From Gracilimonas sp. (GTDB lineage Bacteria; Bacteroidota; Rhodothermia; Balneolales; Balneolaceae): a stretch of DNA of 64,000 nucleotides. The DNA is taken from contig NZ_JAVJQO010000006.1 in the NCBI RefSeq assembly GCF_040218225.1, positions 372,001 to 436,000 on the forward strand. The letters are read 5' to 3'. Positions 28,228 through 37,607 of the stretch are shown in pieces; within the stretch, counting starts at the first letter, position 1, and every line of letters begins with the position of its first letter. The translations under genes and the position numbers were made by a program. The notes beneath the pieces were generated by a model. The model made no database searches, was not told where the DNA came from, and saw nothing but the letters and a program-made list of their open reading frames with translations.

Positions 28228-29085
28228 ATGCACATGCTCAAGCAGATTCTTACCAACAAGTATTTTTATATTGGCATTTTTTCGCTGATGCTATTCGGTG
28301 CAACTTTTCTTTATGTAGCCGACAACATCATCATGCCATCTTATACCAATTACAATGAAGGAGTTACGGTACCGGATGTAACCCGCATTTCTTTGGACGA
28401 AGCAGAAGCCTTGTTAACCAATTACGGCCTTCGGTTTGAAGTGGCTGACCGAAGAGCGAATTCGGCTTATCCGGCTAATTATGTAATTGATCAAAGCCCG
28501 GGCGCTGATAACATCGTAAAACCAAATCGAAAGATATACCTTACGGTAAACAATGAGGTAAAACCTCAGGTCGTGGTCCCAAAAGTTGTAGATCTGTCGC
28601 TAAGAAATGCCGAAATCCAGCTTCAGAATTATGGACTTCAGGTAGGAAGTCGCAGTTACGAATCATCCCGGTTTAAAACCATCATCAGACAATCTATAGC
28701 AGGTGGCACCACCGTTGAAAAAGGTACGGTAATCGATCTTGTAGTTGGAGATGGGTTTGGCAGCCGTATCATCACTGTTCCGGAGATTATAGGATTAAGA
28801 CTTCCCGAAGCACAGCTAAAATTACGTGAAGCCGGCTTCAGAGTAGGTGAGGTTCAATTCCGCCCAACCAAAGATGTTGTACCAAATACAGTACTCGATT
28901 TCTCTCCAAAAGCTGAAGAACTCAGGGAAGGTGAAAGCCTGACGCTTGTTATTTCAGAACGTTTTGAAGTCATAGAACAAAGCGAAGGTGGAGCTGTCAT
29001 CATCGACTCTACGGATAATAACTCCGGTGTAAATCCTGATTCCCTTAACAATCAACAAAACCAACCTAATAATCCTGATCAATGA
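28228..29085 (+). CDS. Membrane-anchored three-PASTA-domain protein
   Basis: A 285-residue protein with one transmembrane helix (residues ~12-32) and three successive PASTA domains, each starting with a VPDV/VPKV/VPEI motif and ending in a LTV/DLVV strand (about residues 46-110, 116-180, 185-250), then an Asn/Asp/Gln-rich tail. PASTA domains bind muropeptides or help localise enzymes to the septum; here no kinase or penicillin-binding domain is attached. It overlaps rpe by ATGA. Confidence 0.88.
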   Translation: MHMLKQILTNKYFYIGIFSLMLFGATFLYVADNIIMPSYTNYNEGVTVPDVTRISLDEAEALLTNYGLRFEVADRRANSAYPANYVIDQSPGADNIVKPNRKIYLTVNNEVKPQVVVPKVVDLSLRNAEIQLQNYGLQVGSRSYESSRFKTIIRQSIAGGTTVEKGTVIDLVVGDGFGSRIITVPEIIGLRLPEAQLKLREAGFRVGEVQFRPTKDVVPNTVLDFSPKAEELREGESLTLVISERFEVIEQSEGGAVIIDSTDNNSGVNPDSLNNQQNQPNNPDQ

Positions 29086-29750
29086 ATTTTGAACTCCCTA
29101 TCATCGCACCATCAATTTTAGCAGCTAATTTCGCACGCTTGGGACAAGATATTGATGACGCGGTTCAAGGGGGGGCAAGCTGGATTCATTGTGATATCAT
29201 GGATGGTCATTTTGTACCAAATATCAGCTATGGCCCCGGTGTAGTTAAGGCAGCAAAATCCGCTGCACCCGGAGCCTTTATTGATGTTCATCTGATGATT
29301 GAAAATCCCGATGACTATGTTGAGCCATTTGTACAGGCTGGTGCCGATTTGATATCCGTTCATTATGAAACTTGTCCGCATCTTCACAGGACCATTCAGA
29401 ACATCAAAAAATATGGAATCATGACGGGAGTAGTTGTAAACCCGGCAACCTCACTTCACAATATCGAACCTGTTTTGAATGATGTTGATTTAGTCTTGAT
29501 AATGAGCGTAAACCCAGGTTTTGGCGGGCAAAGTTTTATTGATCATAGTTATGAAAGGCTAAAGCAACTGGCTCAAATCCGTGAAGAAAAAGAGTTGAGC
29601 TTTCTTATCCAGGTTGATGGTGGGGTGAACCTTAAAAATGCCAAAAAAATTGCTAAAGCAGGAGCCGACATCCTGGTGGCAGGCAGCAGCGTCTTTAGTG
29701 CCGAAAATATCACAGCCCGTTTTGAAGAATTGACTGAGAAATTAAGATAA
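29082..29750 (+). CDS. rpe: Ribulose-phosphate 3-epimerase
   Basis: A 222-residue TIM-barrel epimerase that interconverts D-ribulose 5-phosphate and D-xylulose 5-phosphate in the pentose phosphate pathway. Hallmarks are the metal-binding HCDIMDGHFVPNISYGP, DVHLMIENPDDYV, SVNPGFGGQSF and the phosphate-binding VDGGVN...GADILVAGSSVF. It overlaps the PASTA gene by 4 nt, so it is translationally coupled at the end of the operon. Confidence 0.96.
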   Translation: MNFELPIIAPSILAANFARLGQDIDDAVQGGASWIHCDIMDGHFVPNISYGPGVVKAAKSAAPGAFIDVHLMIENPDDYVEPFVQAGADLISVHYETCPHLHRTIQNIKKYGIMTGVVVNPATSLHNIEPVLNDVDLVLIMSVNPGFGGQSFIDHSYERLKQLAQIREEKELSFLIQVDGGVNLKNAKKIAKAGADILVAGSSVFSAENITARFEELTEKLR

Positions 29751-29860
29751 TTCCCTTTCAATCATACCCGTTTAATCAATTCAGAAAACTACCTTTCCGA
29801 GCAGTAGTACATCATTTCTTCTGTTAAATTCTTATCTTAGGTTTATTCTGTCACTCAAAA

Positions 29861-30871
29861 ATTTATACTGCTATAGAAGACGAGAAAACACTTTCAGAAC
29901 AAGTCATAGAAATCAAAGGTGCCGATCCTGTTGCCTTATTTGGACTGCATGATCATAACATCATTGCTTTGGACAAAGCTTTTCCAGAAACCAAATTTAA
30001 TGCCCGGGGCGACCGTGTTAAACTCACAGGTCCCCGTGAAGAAGTAGATACAGCCGCCAAAGTTATTGAAGGAATGATTGAGCTGCTTGATCGAAAAAGT
30101 AAGGTAGCCGAAGATGATGTAAAGACACTGGTGGCGCTCAAAAGTGGGGAAACCACGGCAAACAGGCCCCAAATACGTACGTTGGATGAAACAGGCGACA
30201 CCATCATTCATACCCATAACGGGGAAGCTGTAACGGCCAAAACTCCTGGTCAGCGAAGAATCGTGAGTTCTTCCGCAGAACATGATATTGTCTTTGCGAT
30301 CGGACCGGCCGGTACAGGGAAAACCTATACTTCTGTAGCCCTAGCTGTGCAAGCACTAAAAAACCGTAAAGTCCGGAAAATTATTTTAGCACGTCCCGCC
30401 GTTGAAGCCGGCGAAAATCTCGGTTTTCTTCCAGGTGACCTAAAAGAGAAAATTGATCCCTACCTGCGCCCTTTGTATGACGCGCTTGAGGACATGATTG
30501 ACCGCGATCGTCTGGAACTTCACCTGACTAAAAATGTGATTGAAATTGCCCCGCTGGCTTATATGCGAGGCCGTACACTCAATAACGCATTTGTAATTCT
30601 GGATGAAGCACAGAACGCTACCAATACGCAAATGAAAATGTTTCTGACTCGAATTGGTTTTAATAGCCGTGCCATCATTACCGGAGATATAACCCAAACA
30701 GACCTTCCCCATCGCCAGCAATCAGGACTAATTTCCATACAAAATATCCTGCAGGATATTGATGGCATTGACTTCGTGTACCTGGGTGAAGAAGACGTAG
30801 TGCGCCACAAGCTGGTTCGCGATATCATTAAAGCCTACGATAAGTTTGAGGATAATAAGAAAAAGAAGTAA
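29861..30871 (+). CDS. PhoH-family ATPase, apparent non-canonical (ATT) start
   Basis: A cytoplasmic PhoH-like P-loop ATPase: Walker A GPAGTGKTYTS, Walker B FVILDEAQNAT, and the conserved RTLNNAF and RAIITGDITQTDLPH segments. The first in-frame ATG/GTG/TTG is the TTG at 29969, but family-like sequence (QVIEIKGADPVALFGLHDHN) is encoded upstream of it. The frame is open back to a stop at 29825 with no standard start; an ATT at 29861 is the best candidate. If TTG 29969 is used the protein has 300 residues; from ATT, 336. Neighbouring MBL and PNP genes follow closely. Confidence 0.85.
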   Translation: MYTAIEDEKTLSEQVIEIKGADPVALFGLHDHNIIALDKAFPETKFNARGDRVKLTGPREEVDTAAKVIEGMIELLDRKSKVAEDDVKTLVALKSGETTANRPQIRTLDETGDTIIHTHNGEAVTAKTPGQRRIVSSSAEHDIVFAIGPAGTGKTYTSVALAVQALKNRKVRKIILARPAVEAGENLGFLPGDLKEKIDPYLRPLYDALEDMIDRDRLELHLTKNVIEIAPLAYMRGRTLNNAFVILDEAQNATNTQMKMFLTRIGFNSRAIITGDITQTDLPHRQQSGLISIQNILQDIDGIDFVYLGEEDVVRHKLVRDIIKAYDKFEDNKKKK

Positions 30872-30905
30872 CTGAGTTACTCAGTTGCAAAGAGATAGAG
30901 AAGAC

Positions 30906-31706
30906 ATGCAAACCTACGCTGCCACGCTGTATGAAGGCACATTTTCCGTTGGATTAGATAAGAAATTTGTTAGAATAGATCGGAATGACCCTCCGGCTAA
31001 AGGCGCTTTAAAATTATCCCTGAACCCCGTACTCATCCATACACCTGAACGAAATTATTTATTCGATTGTGGGATTGGTGAATTCGGGGAAGACACTGGT
31101 CCGGAAACTATCCGTCAAAATCTGGATGAACATGGGCTCACTGAATTTGATATCACCGATATCTTTCTGAGCCACCTGCACTATGACCATATTGGCGGAC
31201 TCGCTCATCGTGAAAATGGCTACTGGGAGCTTACATTTCCTGATGCTAAACTCTGGGTATCCAAAAAAGGCTGGGAGAAGGTAATGGCTAAAGAAGAGTA
31301 CTACGATGAAGAGAAAACAGCCTTTGTCTCATTCATCGATGCCAAAGCTGATCTTCATTTTCTGGATGAAGAAGAGCAGCCTTATCCTGACTTGAAGGTT
31401 AAAAAAATTGGCGGGCATACTGAATTCCACCAGGTTCTGCTCTTTGATGATGGCGAACATAAATACCTGCAGGCCGGTGATGTAATTGGAACCAAAGGAG
31501 CCATCAACCGGAAATATGCTGCCAAATATGACTTCGAACCTAAAGTGAGTCAGCAAAAACGTGAAGAATTAGCGAAACTGGCTTTTGATGAGGGATATAC
31601 TATTTTAGCTTATCATGAAGATCAGCATCCTCTGTTCAAACTGACGGATTATAACGAGAAAACCGGGTACAGTACCAAAAACATTGAGTCTTATGTCCCT
31701 GCCTGA
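30906..31706 (+). CDS. MBL-fold metallo-hydrolase
   Basis: A metallo-beta-lactamase-fold hydrolase of 266 residues. The frame is open from a TTG at 30885, but the ATG at 30906 gives a sensible N-terminus (MQTYAATLYEGTFSVGLDKKF). The binuclear metal site is visible: SHLHYDHIGG (HxHxDH), GGHTEFHQVLLF and an Asp in AGDVIG, with a late His in AYHEDQHP. The substrate is unknown; the layout resembles lactonase/glyoxalase-II type enzymes. Its end overlaps the next gene by 14 nt. A 7-bp hairpin without T-run (30870-30886) sits before it. Confidence 0.87.
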   Translation: MQTYAATLYEGTFSVGLDKKFVRIDRNDPPAKGALKLSLNPVLIHTPERNYLFDCGIGEFGEDTGPETIRQNLDEHGLTEFDITDIFLSHLHYDHIGGLAHRENGYWELTFPDAKLWVSKKGWEKVMAKEEYYDEEKTAFVSFIDAKADLHFLDEEEQPYPDLKVKKIGGHTEFHQVLLFDDGEHKYLQAGDVIGTKGAINRKYAAKYDFEPKVSQQKREELAKLAFDEGYTILAYHEDQHPLFKLTDYNEKTGYSTKNIESYVPA

Positions 31707-32484
31707 TTACATCACCAGCATCAAAAAATTTCTGACTGATAATGACTTTCCGGAGCAAATTGATTCGGCGGTTATTTTGGGCTCCGGACTAGGAACTTTC
31801 GGGGAACACATTCACGATGCACTCACTATTGAATATTCCGAGATACCCGGTTTCCCACAATCTACCGTCGTCGGTCATTCCGGCTCTCTGATTTGTGGAG
31901 ACGTGGAAGGAAAGTCTGTACTGGCTTTCTCTGGCCGTTTTCACCATTACGAAGGACACGCTTTTGCCAAAACCGTACTTCCTGTTCAGCTTGCTAAGGC
32001 TTTTGATGTAGATAAACTCATTATTTCGAATGCAGCTGGTGGTATAAACCTTCGTTACCAGGTTGGGGATTTGATGATCATCGATAGCATCATTAAGCAA
32101 TATATGATGGTATCAGAGCCAGCCGTAAATACCTGGGGTTCAAAGTTTGAAGAGTATGCCCGGGAAGTAAAAGCCATTGCCCGCGATCTGAACATTGAAA
32201 CCCAGACAGGAACCTATCTCTACGTAAAAGGACCAAACTATGAGAGTAAAGCAGAGATTCGTGCATTCCGCAAAATGGGCGGGGATGCTGTAGGTATGAG
32301 TACCGCACCGGAATTGATTGAAGCGGCAAAGCTGGGCGTCAAAACAGCAGCTGTTTCCCTGATCACCAATGCCGCTGCCGGAGTTACCAACCAAAAGTTA
32401 GATCACGCCGAAGTGAAAGAAGCGGCGGATCAGAAAAAGGAAGTGTTTGCAGGGTTGGTAAAAGGGTTGATTCGAGAGTTTTAG
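31693..32484 (+). CDS. punA: Purine-nucleoside phosphorylase (class I, trimeric type)
   Basis: A 263-residue phosphorylase that cleaves purine nucleosides with phosphate to the base and (deoxy)ribose 1-phosphate. Family motifs are VILGSGLGTFGE, VVGHSGSLICG, FSGRFHHYEGH, the SNAAGGIN strand and YVKGPNYESKAEIRAFRKMGGDAVGMSTAPE, all typical of the trimeric PNP/MTAP family. A TTG at 31684 is in frame, but the ATG at 31693 is preferred. It overlaps the MBL gene by 14 nt and is therefore coupled to it. Confidence 0.93.
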   Translation: MSLPDYITSIKKFLTDNDFPEQIDSAVILGSGLGTFGEHIHDALTIEYSEIPGFPQSTVVGHSGSLICGDVEGKSVLAFSGRFHHYEGHAFAKTVLPVQLAKAFDVDKLIISNAAGGINLRYQVGDLMIIDSIIKQYMMVSEPAVNTWGSKFEEYAREVKAIARDLNIETQTGTYLYVKGPNYESKAEIRAFRKMGGDAVGMSTAPELIEAAKLGVKTAAVSLITNAAAGVTNQKLDHAEVKEAADQKKEVFAGLVKGLIREF

Positions 32485-32504
32485 GAAAATAGCTGTCAGT
32501 TTAA

Positions 32505-33374
32505 CTAGTCAAAATTACTGCAACCGGGTTGATAGTACTCTTCATTAAAGTCAGGATAAGAAGAGATTAATTCTTCGTCTTCCCATATAGAGGCTATGCT
32601 CAATTCCCGGTTTTCATCAACATAAACGAACTGTCCCGACTCGTTAATCCAGCTGCTTGCGGTAGAGACAAACAAACATGGGTCAGGGAAATTATCTCTT
32701 TGGCCAACCACCGATTCACCTTCTGTAGGATGGATTAGATAAAACTTCTCAGAACAAAATTCTTCACATACACTCACTAATAATCGCTCCCCGCCTATCC
32801 ATGCTGCCCCATCAAAATCATTACCGGGCACATCAAAAATGGTTTGCTGGGTCCATTGCCCGTTTCCTTCTTCCCAAAAAGCAATATCAATGGTGCAGTC
32901 AGACCGTGTCTCAAGTACTGCTAACCGGTCTCCATTAATGGAGGGAATCACATTGATCGTTTGAAAGTCACCAATTTTATCTCCGCATATATCAGTATCA
33001 GCAGGTGAAAAAGTCTGGAGTAACTCACCATCAGAAGTATTAATCACATGGTATTGTTCCGAAAAGCTTCCAGAGACGATATAACCAGCCTCTTTCATAT
33101 AAAACAGATCTTCACCCAGGCCTTCGAAGTTATCCGTTAACTCGAAATCACTGTCAAATTCTTCATCCGTCAAAAAGATAGAATACTGCTTATTTTTTAT
33201 ATCTCCACCTGTGGGTTGATTTCTTCTATATTCATATCTGTTCAGGATAAAAGCAATTTCTGAGTCATCATCACTCCATACGGGCCCAGCAATTCGTTCT
33301 TTCTGTTTCCAATCCGCACAAGACGCGAGAAGAATTGCCGAGAGAGTATAAATCAAGATAGATGGAATTTTCAT
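32505..33374 (-). CDS. Lipoprotein of unknown function, possible beta-propeller
   Basis: A 289-residue protein with a lipoprotein signal (hydrophobic core then LLASC, Cys19). The body alternates short beta-strand-like segments (GPVWSDDDSEIAFIL, ALEDG-like turns, FVYVDENRELSIASI), reminiscent of PD40/WD-type blades, but no firm family can be named. Several Cys residues (CGDKIG, CEEFCSEKF, CLFV) may form disulfides in the periplasm. It is convergent with punA and separated from the upstream acyl-CoA carboxylase gene end by ~150 nt. Confidence 0.65.
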   Translation of the reverse strand: MKIPSILIYTLSAILLASCADWKQKERIAGPVWSDDDSEIAFILNRYEYRRNQPTGGDIKNKQYSIFLTDEEFDSDFELTDNFEGLGEDLFYMKEAGYIVSGSFSEQYHVINTSDGELLQTFSPADTDICGDKIGDFQTINVIPSINGDRLAVLETRSDCTIDIAFWEEGNGQWTQQTIFDVPGNDFDGAAWIGGERLLVSVCEEFCSEKFYLIHPTEGESVVGQRDNFPDPCLFVSTASSWINESGQFVYVDENRELSIASIWEDEELISSYPDFNEEYYQPGCSNFD

Positions 33375-33527
33375 ATCAGGATACCCACAAGACTATTTAC
33401 CGTAAACTTGAAGTCATTCGTTGTAAGCTAGCCATTCCAATGTAGTTGAAAATACTCTTATTTGGAAAGGCTATAGTATTTTTTCTGCAAACTTATTCCA
33501 AAACTGCTACTCTCTCAACTTTTAATA

Positions 33528-35078
33528 CTATAGAGGCAGATTATCATGCTTCTTCTTGGGAACGGTGTCTACCTTATTGTGAGAAACTTCCAGTGCTTTG
33601 ATCAGTTTATCACGGGTTTCTGAAGGCAGAATTACATCATCTATATAACCGCGCTCGGCTGCCTTATACGGATGTGCAAAGTTCTCGCTATACTCGTCTT
33701 CCAGTTCCTTCTGCTTGGCTTCCGGATCATCTGCTTTGGCAATTTCTTTACGGAAGATAATTTCTACTGCACCCTTGGTTCCCATCACCGCAATTTCAGC
33801 TGTGGGCCAGGCTACGTTGTAGTCTGCCCGGATATGCTTGGAATTCATCACGTCATACGCACCACCGTATGCTTTACGGGTGATAACAGTCATTTTTGGC
33901 ACCGTAGCTTCGCAAAAAGCATAAAGCAGCTTAGCACCGTGTTTAATAATACCATTCCATTCCTGATCGGTTCCGGGAAGGAAGCCTGGCACATCTTCAA
34001 ACACAACCAGTGGTATGTTAAAGGCATCGCAGAAACGAACAAAACGAGCTCCTTTCAGGGAAGCATCAATATCTAAAACGCCGGCCAGAGAAAGCGGTTG
34101 ATTGGCTACAACACCAACACTTCGCCCGCCAAGTCTGGCAAAACCGACCACTATGTTATCCGCATAATTCTTGTGAACCTCAAAGAAGGAATCTTTATCC
34201 ATAATCCCATCGATCACATCGTGAATATCGTAGGGCTTATTGGGATTAAGCGGAACCAGGTCTTCAAGCGCTTTTGCTTTGGCTGAATCAGGTTCTTTGG
34301 ATTCAATCATCGGGACTTTTTCCTCACAATTCTGAGGAACATATTTCATTAATTCCCGGATATCATTCAGGCAAACAGCGTCATTCGGGCTTGAAAAATG
34401 TGAAACACCTGATTTCGTGCTGTGTGTAGAAGCACCTCCCAGTTCTTCGGAAGTCACCTCTTCGTGAGTTACCGTTTTTACCACATTAGGTCCGGTTACA
34501 AACATATAACTGGAATTCTCCACCATAAAAATAAAGTCGGTAAGCGCCGGGCTGTAAACCGCTCCACCAGCACAAGGTCCCATCACGGCTGAAATCTGTG
34601 GCACCACGCCAGAAGCCATACTATTTCTCCAAAAAACCTCCGCATAACCACCCAGCGAAGATACTCCCTCTTGAATTCGGGCGCCTCCGGAGTCGTTCAA
34701 CCCAATAATAGGAACACCATTTTTCATGGCCAGGTCCATAATCTTACAAATTTTCTCCGCATGGGTTTCTGAAAGAGAACCGCCAAATACGGTGAAATCC
34801 TGGCTAAAAATATATACAGGCCGGCCGTGAATTTTGGCATGACCGGTAACAACCCCGTCTCCCAGAATCTGCTTTTTATCCAGTCCAAAAGCTGTGCTTC
34901 GGTGCGTCACAAACTTATCGATCTCTTCAAAAGAACCTTTATCAACCAGTAAATCAATACGTTCACGGGCAGTAAGTTTACCTTTGTCATGTTGCTTTTC
35001 GATACGAGCTTCACCCCCGCCTTTAAGTGCTTCTTCCCGGAGTTTCTGTAGTCGTTCTACTTTTGGATTGGATGCCAT
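33528..35078 (-). CDS. pccB: Acyl-CoA (propionyl-CoA type) carboxylase, carboxyltransferase beta subunit
   Basis: A 516-residue carboxyltransferase with the two crotonase-like halves of the family: [58 protein letters not shown] in the N half and [46 protein letters not shown] and [10 protein letters not shown] in the C half. It transfers carboxyl from biotin to propionyl- or acetyl-CoA. Which acyl-CoA cannot be read. No biotin-carboxylase or carrier gene is in the window. It lies 15 nt downstream of the charged protein gene and is probably co-transcribed with it. Confidence 0.92.
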   Translation of the reverse strand: MASNPKVERLQKLREEALKGGGEARIEKQHDKGKLTARERIDLLVDKGSFEEIDKFVTHRSTAFGLDKKQILGDGVVTGHAKIHGRPVYIFSQDFTVFGGSLSETHAEKICKIMDLAMKNGVPIIGLNDSGGARIQEGVSSLGGYAEVFWRNSMASGVVPQISAVMGPCAGGAVYSPALTDFIFMVENSSYMFVTGPNVVKTVTHEEVTSEELGGASTHSTKSGVSHFSSPNDAVCLNDIRELMKYVPQNCEEKVPMIESKEPDSAKAKALEDLVPLNPNKPYDIHDVIDGIMDKDSFFEVHKNYADNIVVGFARLGGRSVGVVANQPLSLAGVLDIDASLKGARFVRFCDAFNIPLVVFEDVPGFLPGTDQEWNGIIKHGAKLLYAFCEATVPKMTVITRKAYGGAYDVMNSKHIRADYNVAWPTAEIAVMGTKGAVEIIFRKEIAKADDPEAKQKELEDEYSENFAHPYKAAERGYIDDVILPSETRDKLIKALEVSHNKVDTVPKKKHDNLPL

Positions 35079-35092
35079 AATTAACGTATTGA

Positions 35093-36745
35093 TTAGGATT
35101 TATATTCGTCAAAATAAGTTTGCAGCCGATCGGTAAAATCAATCGCTACTTCAGATGTCATGTCAACCTTATTGGTCGAAAATACATTCTTTTCGATGAA
35201 CTCTGTAGCCTCATCCCAGTTGCCAAGCTCCTGAATTTTTCCCAGAGCCTTTTCATATTTCTTATCAGATCCTTTAAAAATTTCTTCTACAAAAAACCCT
35301 TCGTTGTTTATCAAAAACTCTTTCAGGTCGGGAGTCACATCATTTTCTTCATCTTGTTCATCTACAAGATCATCAACCAGGGTTTCTTCATCGATGAGCA
35401 TGTCGTCACTATCCGAACCTTTGCTCCCCATTAACATATCCATTTGATCAGGACGTATAAACTGCTGCCACATCGGTTGCTCTTCATTGTCATCAGCCTC
35501 TTCCTGTACTAAAGAATCGTCGGACTCATCTTCCCCCACCAACGAATCCAGCACATCCTCTTCTTCCTCTGCTGGTGTTGGCTCTTCCTGCTTTTCTTCT
35601 TTCTTTGGTGCTTTCTTTTTCTTCTTTTTTGATTTCTTCTCTTCCTTTTCTTCTTCCGTAAGATTTTTAAAGGAATGAGCTGCCTGATCAAGCACGGTTA
35701 CCAGGTTTTCACGAAATTTTTTGATTTCATCGGTTTGGTCACCGCTTTTCAACGACTTTGATATCTTCTCAGCATCCGGAACTTCCTCAAACTCTTCAAA
35801 GATTGATTTGTCTTTCTGTTCCGATTTAAAAAGTGCATTAAACGACTCTTCGTCTGTCATTTGCGGACCTTCTTCGCTGTAATCACCAAAGAAGCTATCC
35901 AGCAGTCGCTGTTCTTTCTCGTCGATTTGCTCAATTTCTTCCTCATCAGGATCATCAAAACGATTTTTCTGGGCTATTAGCTCTTCGCGGAACTGATCTC
36001 TGAATTTCTCCTGTAGCTTCACATCCAGTAAATCCGGATAGGATAGAATTTCAATAAACCGCTCTTTGGTGATTTGCTCATCCAGTTCGTTGAATGCTTT
36101 GGCTGTCAGGTACAAACCTTTGTCTTCAAAAAAGAACTGAATCAGTTTAGAATCGATTTCTCCTCCAAAAAGGGTAAACAATAACTCAAGTACCTGAGCC
36201 CATTCTTTAGCAGTATAAGAAGCGACGAGATTTGCATCCAGATTATGAATTAGCAGTTTACAGCGCTTTTTCTCGAGCGTTTTCAGCTTTCGCTTCTTCA
36301 TGTAAAGAGGAATGGCCTTCCCAAAGTGCTTATAAATGGTCAGCTTATCGGTGCGACGGACTAATTCCTCATATTCCAGTTCTTCCTCGCCTTTATAAAT
36401 ATAATCGGCCATGTGTTGGCGGGGCTCAAGATATACCTTCACGATTTCCGTCATAACCCGGCTTGTAACTACATAGAACTTATCTTTGGGAATACGTGAA
36501 TTCGCAAATAACGCTTGCTGGAAATCTTTCCAGGCATCTTTTACCAGCTCCTGATCTATATTTGCCCATTCTGTGTCTTCCAAAACAAACTCTTTCTTCA
36601 GCTTTTCATTGATCTCGATACGAATTCGTTCAACGATAAAGGAAGGAAAGCCTGCTGAAAGACAGTCTTTCAGGGTATAATAGGGCTTATCGGATTTAAC
36701 CGAGCCAATCAGCCGATCGATGATATTTTCTACTGCCTGATGCAT
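35093..36745 (-). CDS. Large charged cytoplasmic protein of unknown function
   Basis: About 550 residues from the ATG at 36745; a TTG at 36796 is also in frame but adds an unlikely start region. No signal peptide. The N-terminal ~300 residues are helical ([48 protein letters not shown]-like). A low-complexity Lys/Glu block with a run of six Lys (around residues 370-400) is followed by a very acidic region and a C-terminal helical part. I recognise no family. It precedes the carboxylase beta subunit by 15 nt, suggesting an operon. Confidence 0.7.
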   Translation of the reverse strand: MHQAVENIIDRLIGSVKSDKPYYTLKDCLSAGFPSFIVERIRIEINEKLKKEFVLEDTEWANIDQELVKDAWKDFQQALFANSRIPKDKFYVVTSRVMTEIVKVYLEPRQHMADYIYKGEEELEYEELVRRTDKLTIYKHFGKAIPLYMKKRKLKTLEKKRCKLLIHNLDANLVASYTAKEWAQVLELLFTLFGGEIDSKLIQFFFEDKGLYLTAKAFNELDEQITKERFIEILSYPDLLDVKLQEKFRDQFREELIAQKNRFDDPDEEEIEQIDEKEQRLLDSFFGDYSEEGPQMTDEESFNALFKSEQKDKSIFEEFEEVPDAEKISKSLKSGDQTDEIKKFRENLVTVLDQAAHSFKNLTEEEKEEKKSKKKKKKAPKKEEKQEEPTPAEEEEDVLDSLVGEDESDDSLVQEEADDNEEQPMWQQFIRPDQMDMLMGSKGSDSDDMLIDEETLVDDLVDEQDEENDVTPDLKEFLINNEGFFVEEIFKGSDKKYEKALGKIQELGNWDEATEFIEKNVFSTNKVDMTSEVAIDFTDRLQTYFDEYKS

Positions 36746-36884
36746 AAATCGTTTTGGTATTTCACTGAAAATAAAGCCTGCCGGCTCGCAATACAATTAA
36801 GGATTTAGATATTCTGTTATAGTTTTCAAATTTTATGAACTGAAAGCTTATTCTTATTAATCACAAACTTGCTACCTTTAGGGC

Positions 36885-37502
36885 ATGATTTCACTCCAGG
36901 TAGAAAAACTAACTAAAAAATTTAACCGTCATACCATTTTTTCGGATCTCAGCTTTGAGCATATCGGAGGAATTCTGGGTATATCCGGAGCAAATGGAAG
37001 CGGAAAGTCTACCTTAATGAAATGCCTGGCATATCTTCTTCGCCCCAATTCCGGCTCTATAATCTGGAAACAACATGAAGAAGCTATGAACCAAAAGCAG
37101 GTAAAAGCTCAAATTGGCTATGCTGCTCCGTACATCAATCTTTATTCCGAGTTATCCGTTATCGAGAATTTAAGGTTTTTAGTTGAAGCCGGTGGGCACA
37201 ATATCAAAAAACCGCAGCTATTAGAGCTTCTGGAAAATGTTCAAATCCCACATCTGAGCGATCAGCTTTTTGGCAGTCTTTCAACCGGACAGCAACAGCG
37301 AGCTAAACTGGCAGCTGCTCTTGTTCGAAATCCTCAGGTATTAATGCTGGATGAACCAGGCTCTAACCTTGATGAAAAAGGCCACACTCTTGTTGCAAAG
37401 ATCGTCAGTGATGCAGCCGAATCCGGAAAGCTTGTCTTTCTGGCCTCCAACGACCCGGCCGAAATTGCCTTGTGCAATAATATTTTGAGCGTTGATGCTT
37501 AA
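36885..37502 (+). CDS. Solitary ABC transporter ATPase, CcmA-like
   Basis: A 205-residue nucleotide-binding subunit with Walker A GANGSGKST (35-43), signature LSTGQQQR (132-139), Walker B VLMLDEPGSNLD and the switch region. The short length and the lack of an additional regulatory domain resemble the haem-exporter CcmA type. No permease or CcmB/C gene lies next to it, so its membrane partner must be encoded elsewhere. It diverges from the charged-protein gene. Confidence 0.83.
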   Translation: MISLQVEKLTKKFNRHTIFSDLSFEHIGGILGISGANGSGKSTLMKCLAYLLRPNSGSIIWKQHEEAMNQKQVKAQIGYAAPYINLYSELSVIENLRFLVEAGGHNIKKPQLLELLENVQIPHLSDQLFGSLSTGQQQRAKLAAALVRNPQVLMLDEPGSNLDEKGHTLVAKIVSDAAESGKLVFLASNDPAEIALCNNILSVDA

Positions 37503-37607
37503 AAAGGAAATCACTTTAAGAACTTTATAACTCTCAACTGTCTGCGAATTCTCTTAACTTTCGCATTATTAAATCAATATTCATCATTTCTAATTCAATT
37601 CTGCAAT

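Noticed and set aside
30870-30886. Hairpin between phoH and the MBL gene (AACTGAG-TTA-CTCAGTT)
   Set aside because: A short 7-bp stem without T-run in a coupled gene pair; kept only as a note, not as a terminator.
33672-34076. 134-codon plus-strand frame inside the acyl-CoA carboxylase beta subunit
   Set aside because: Antisense shadow of a clear conserved CDS.
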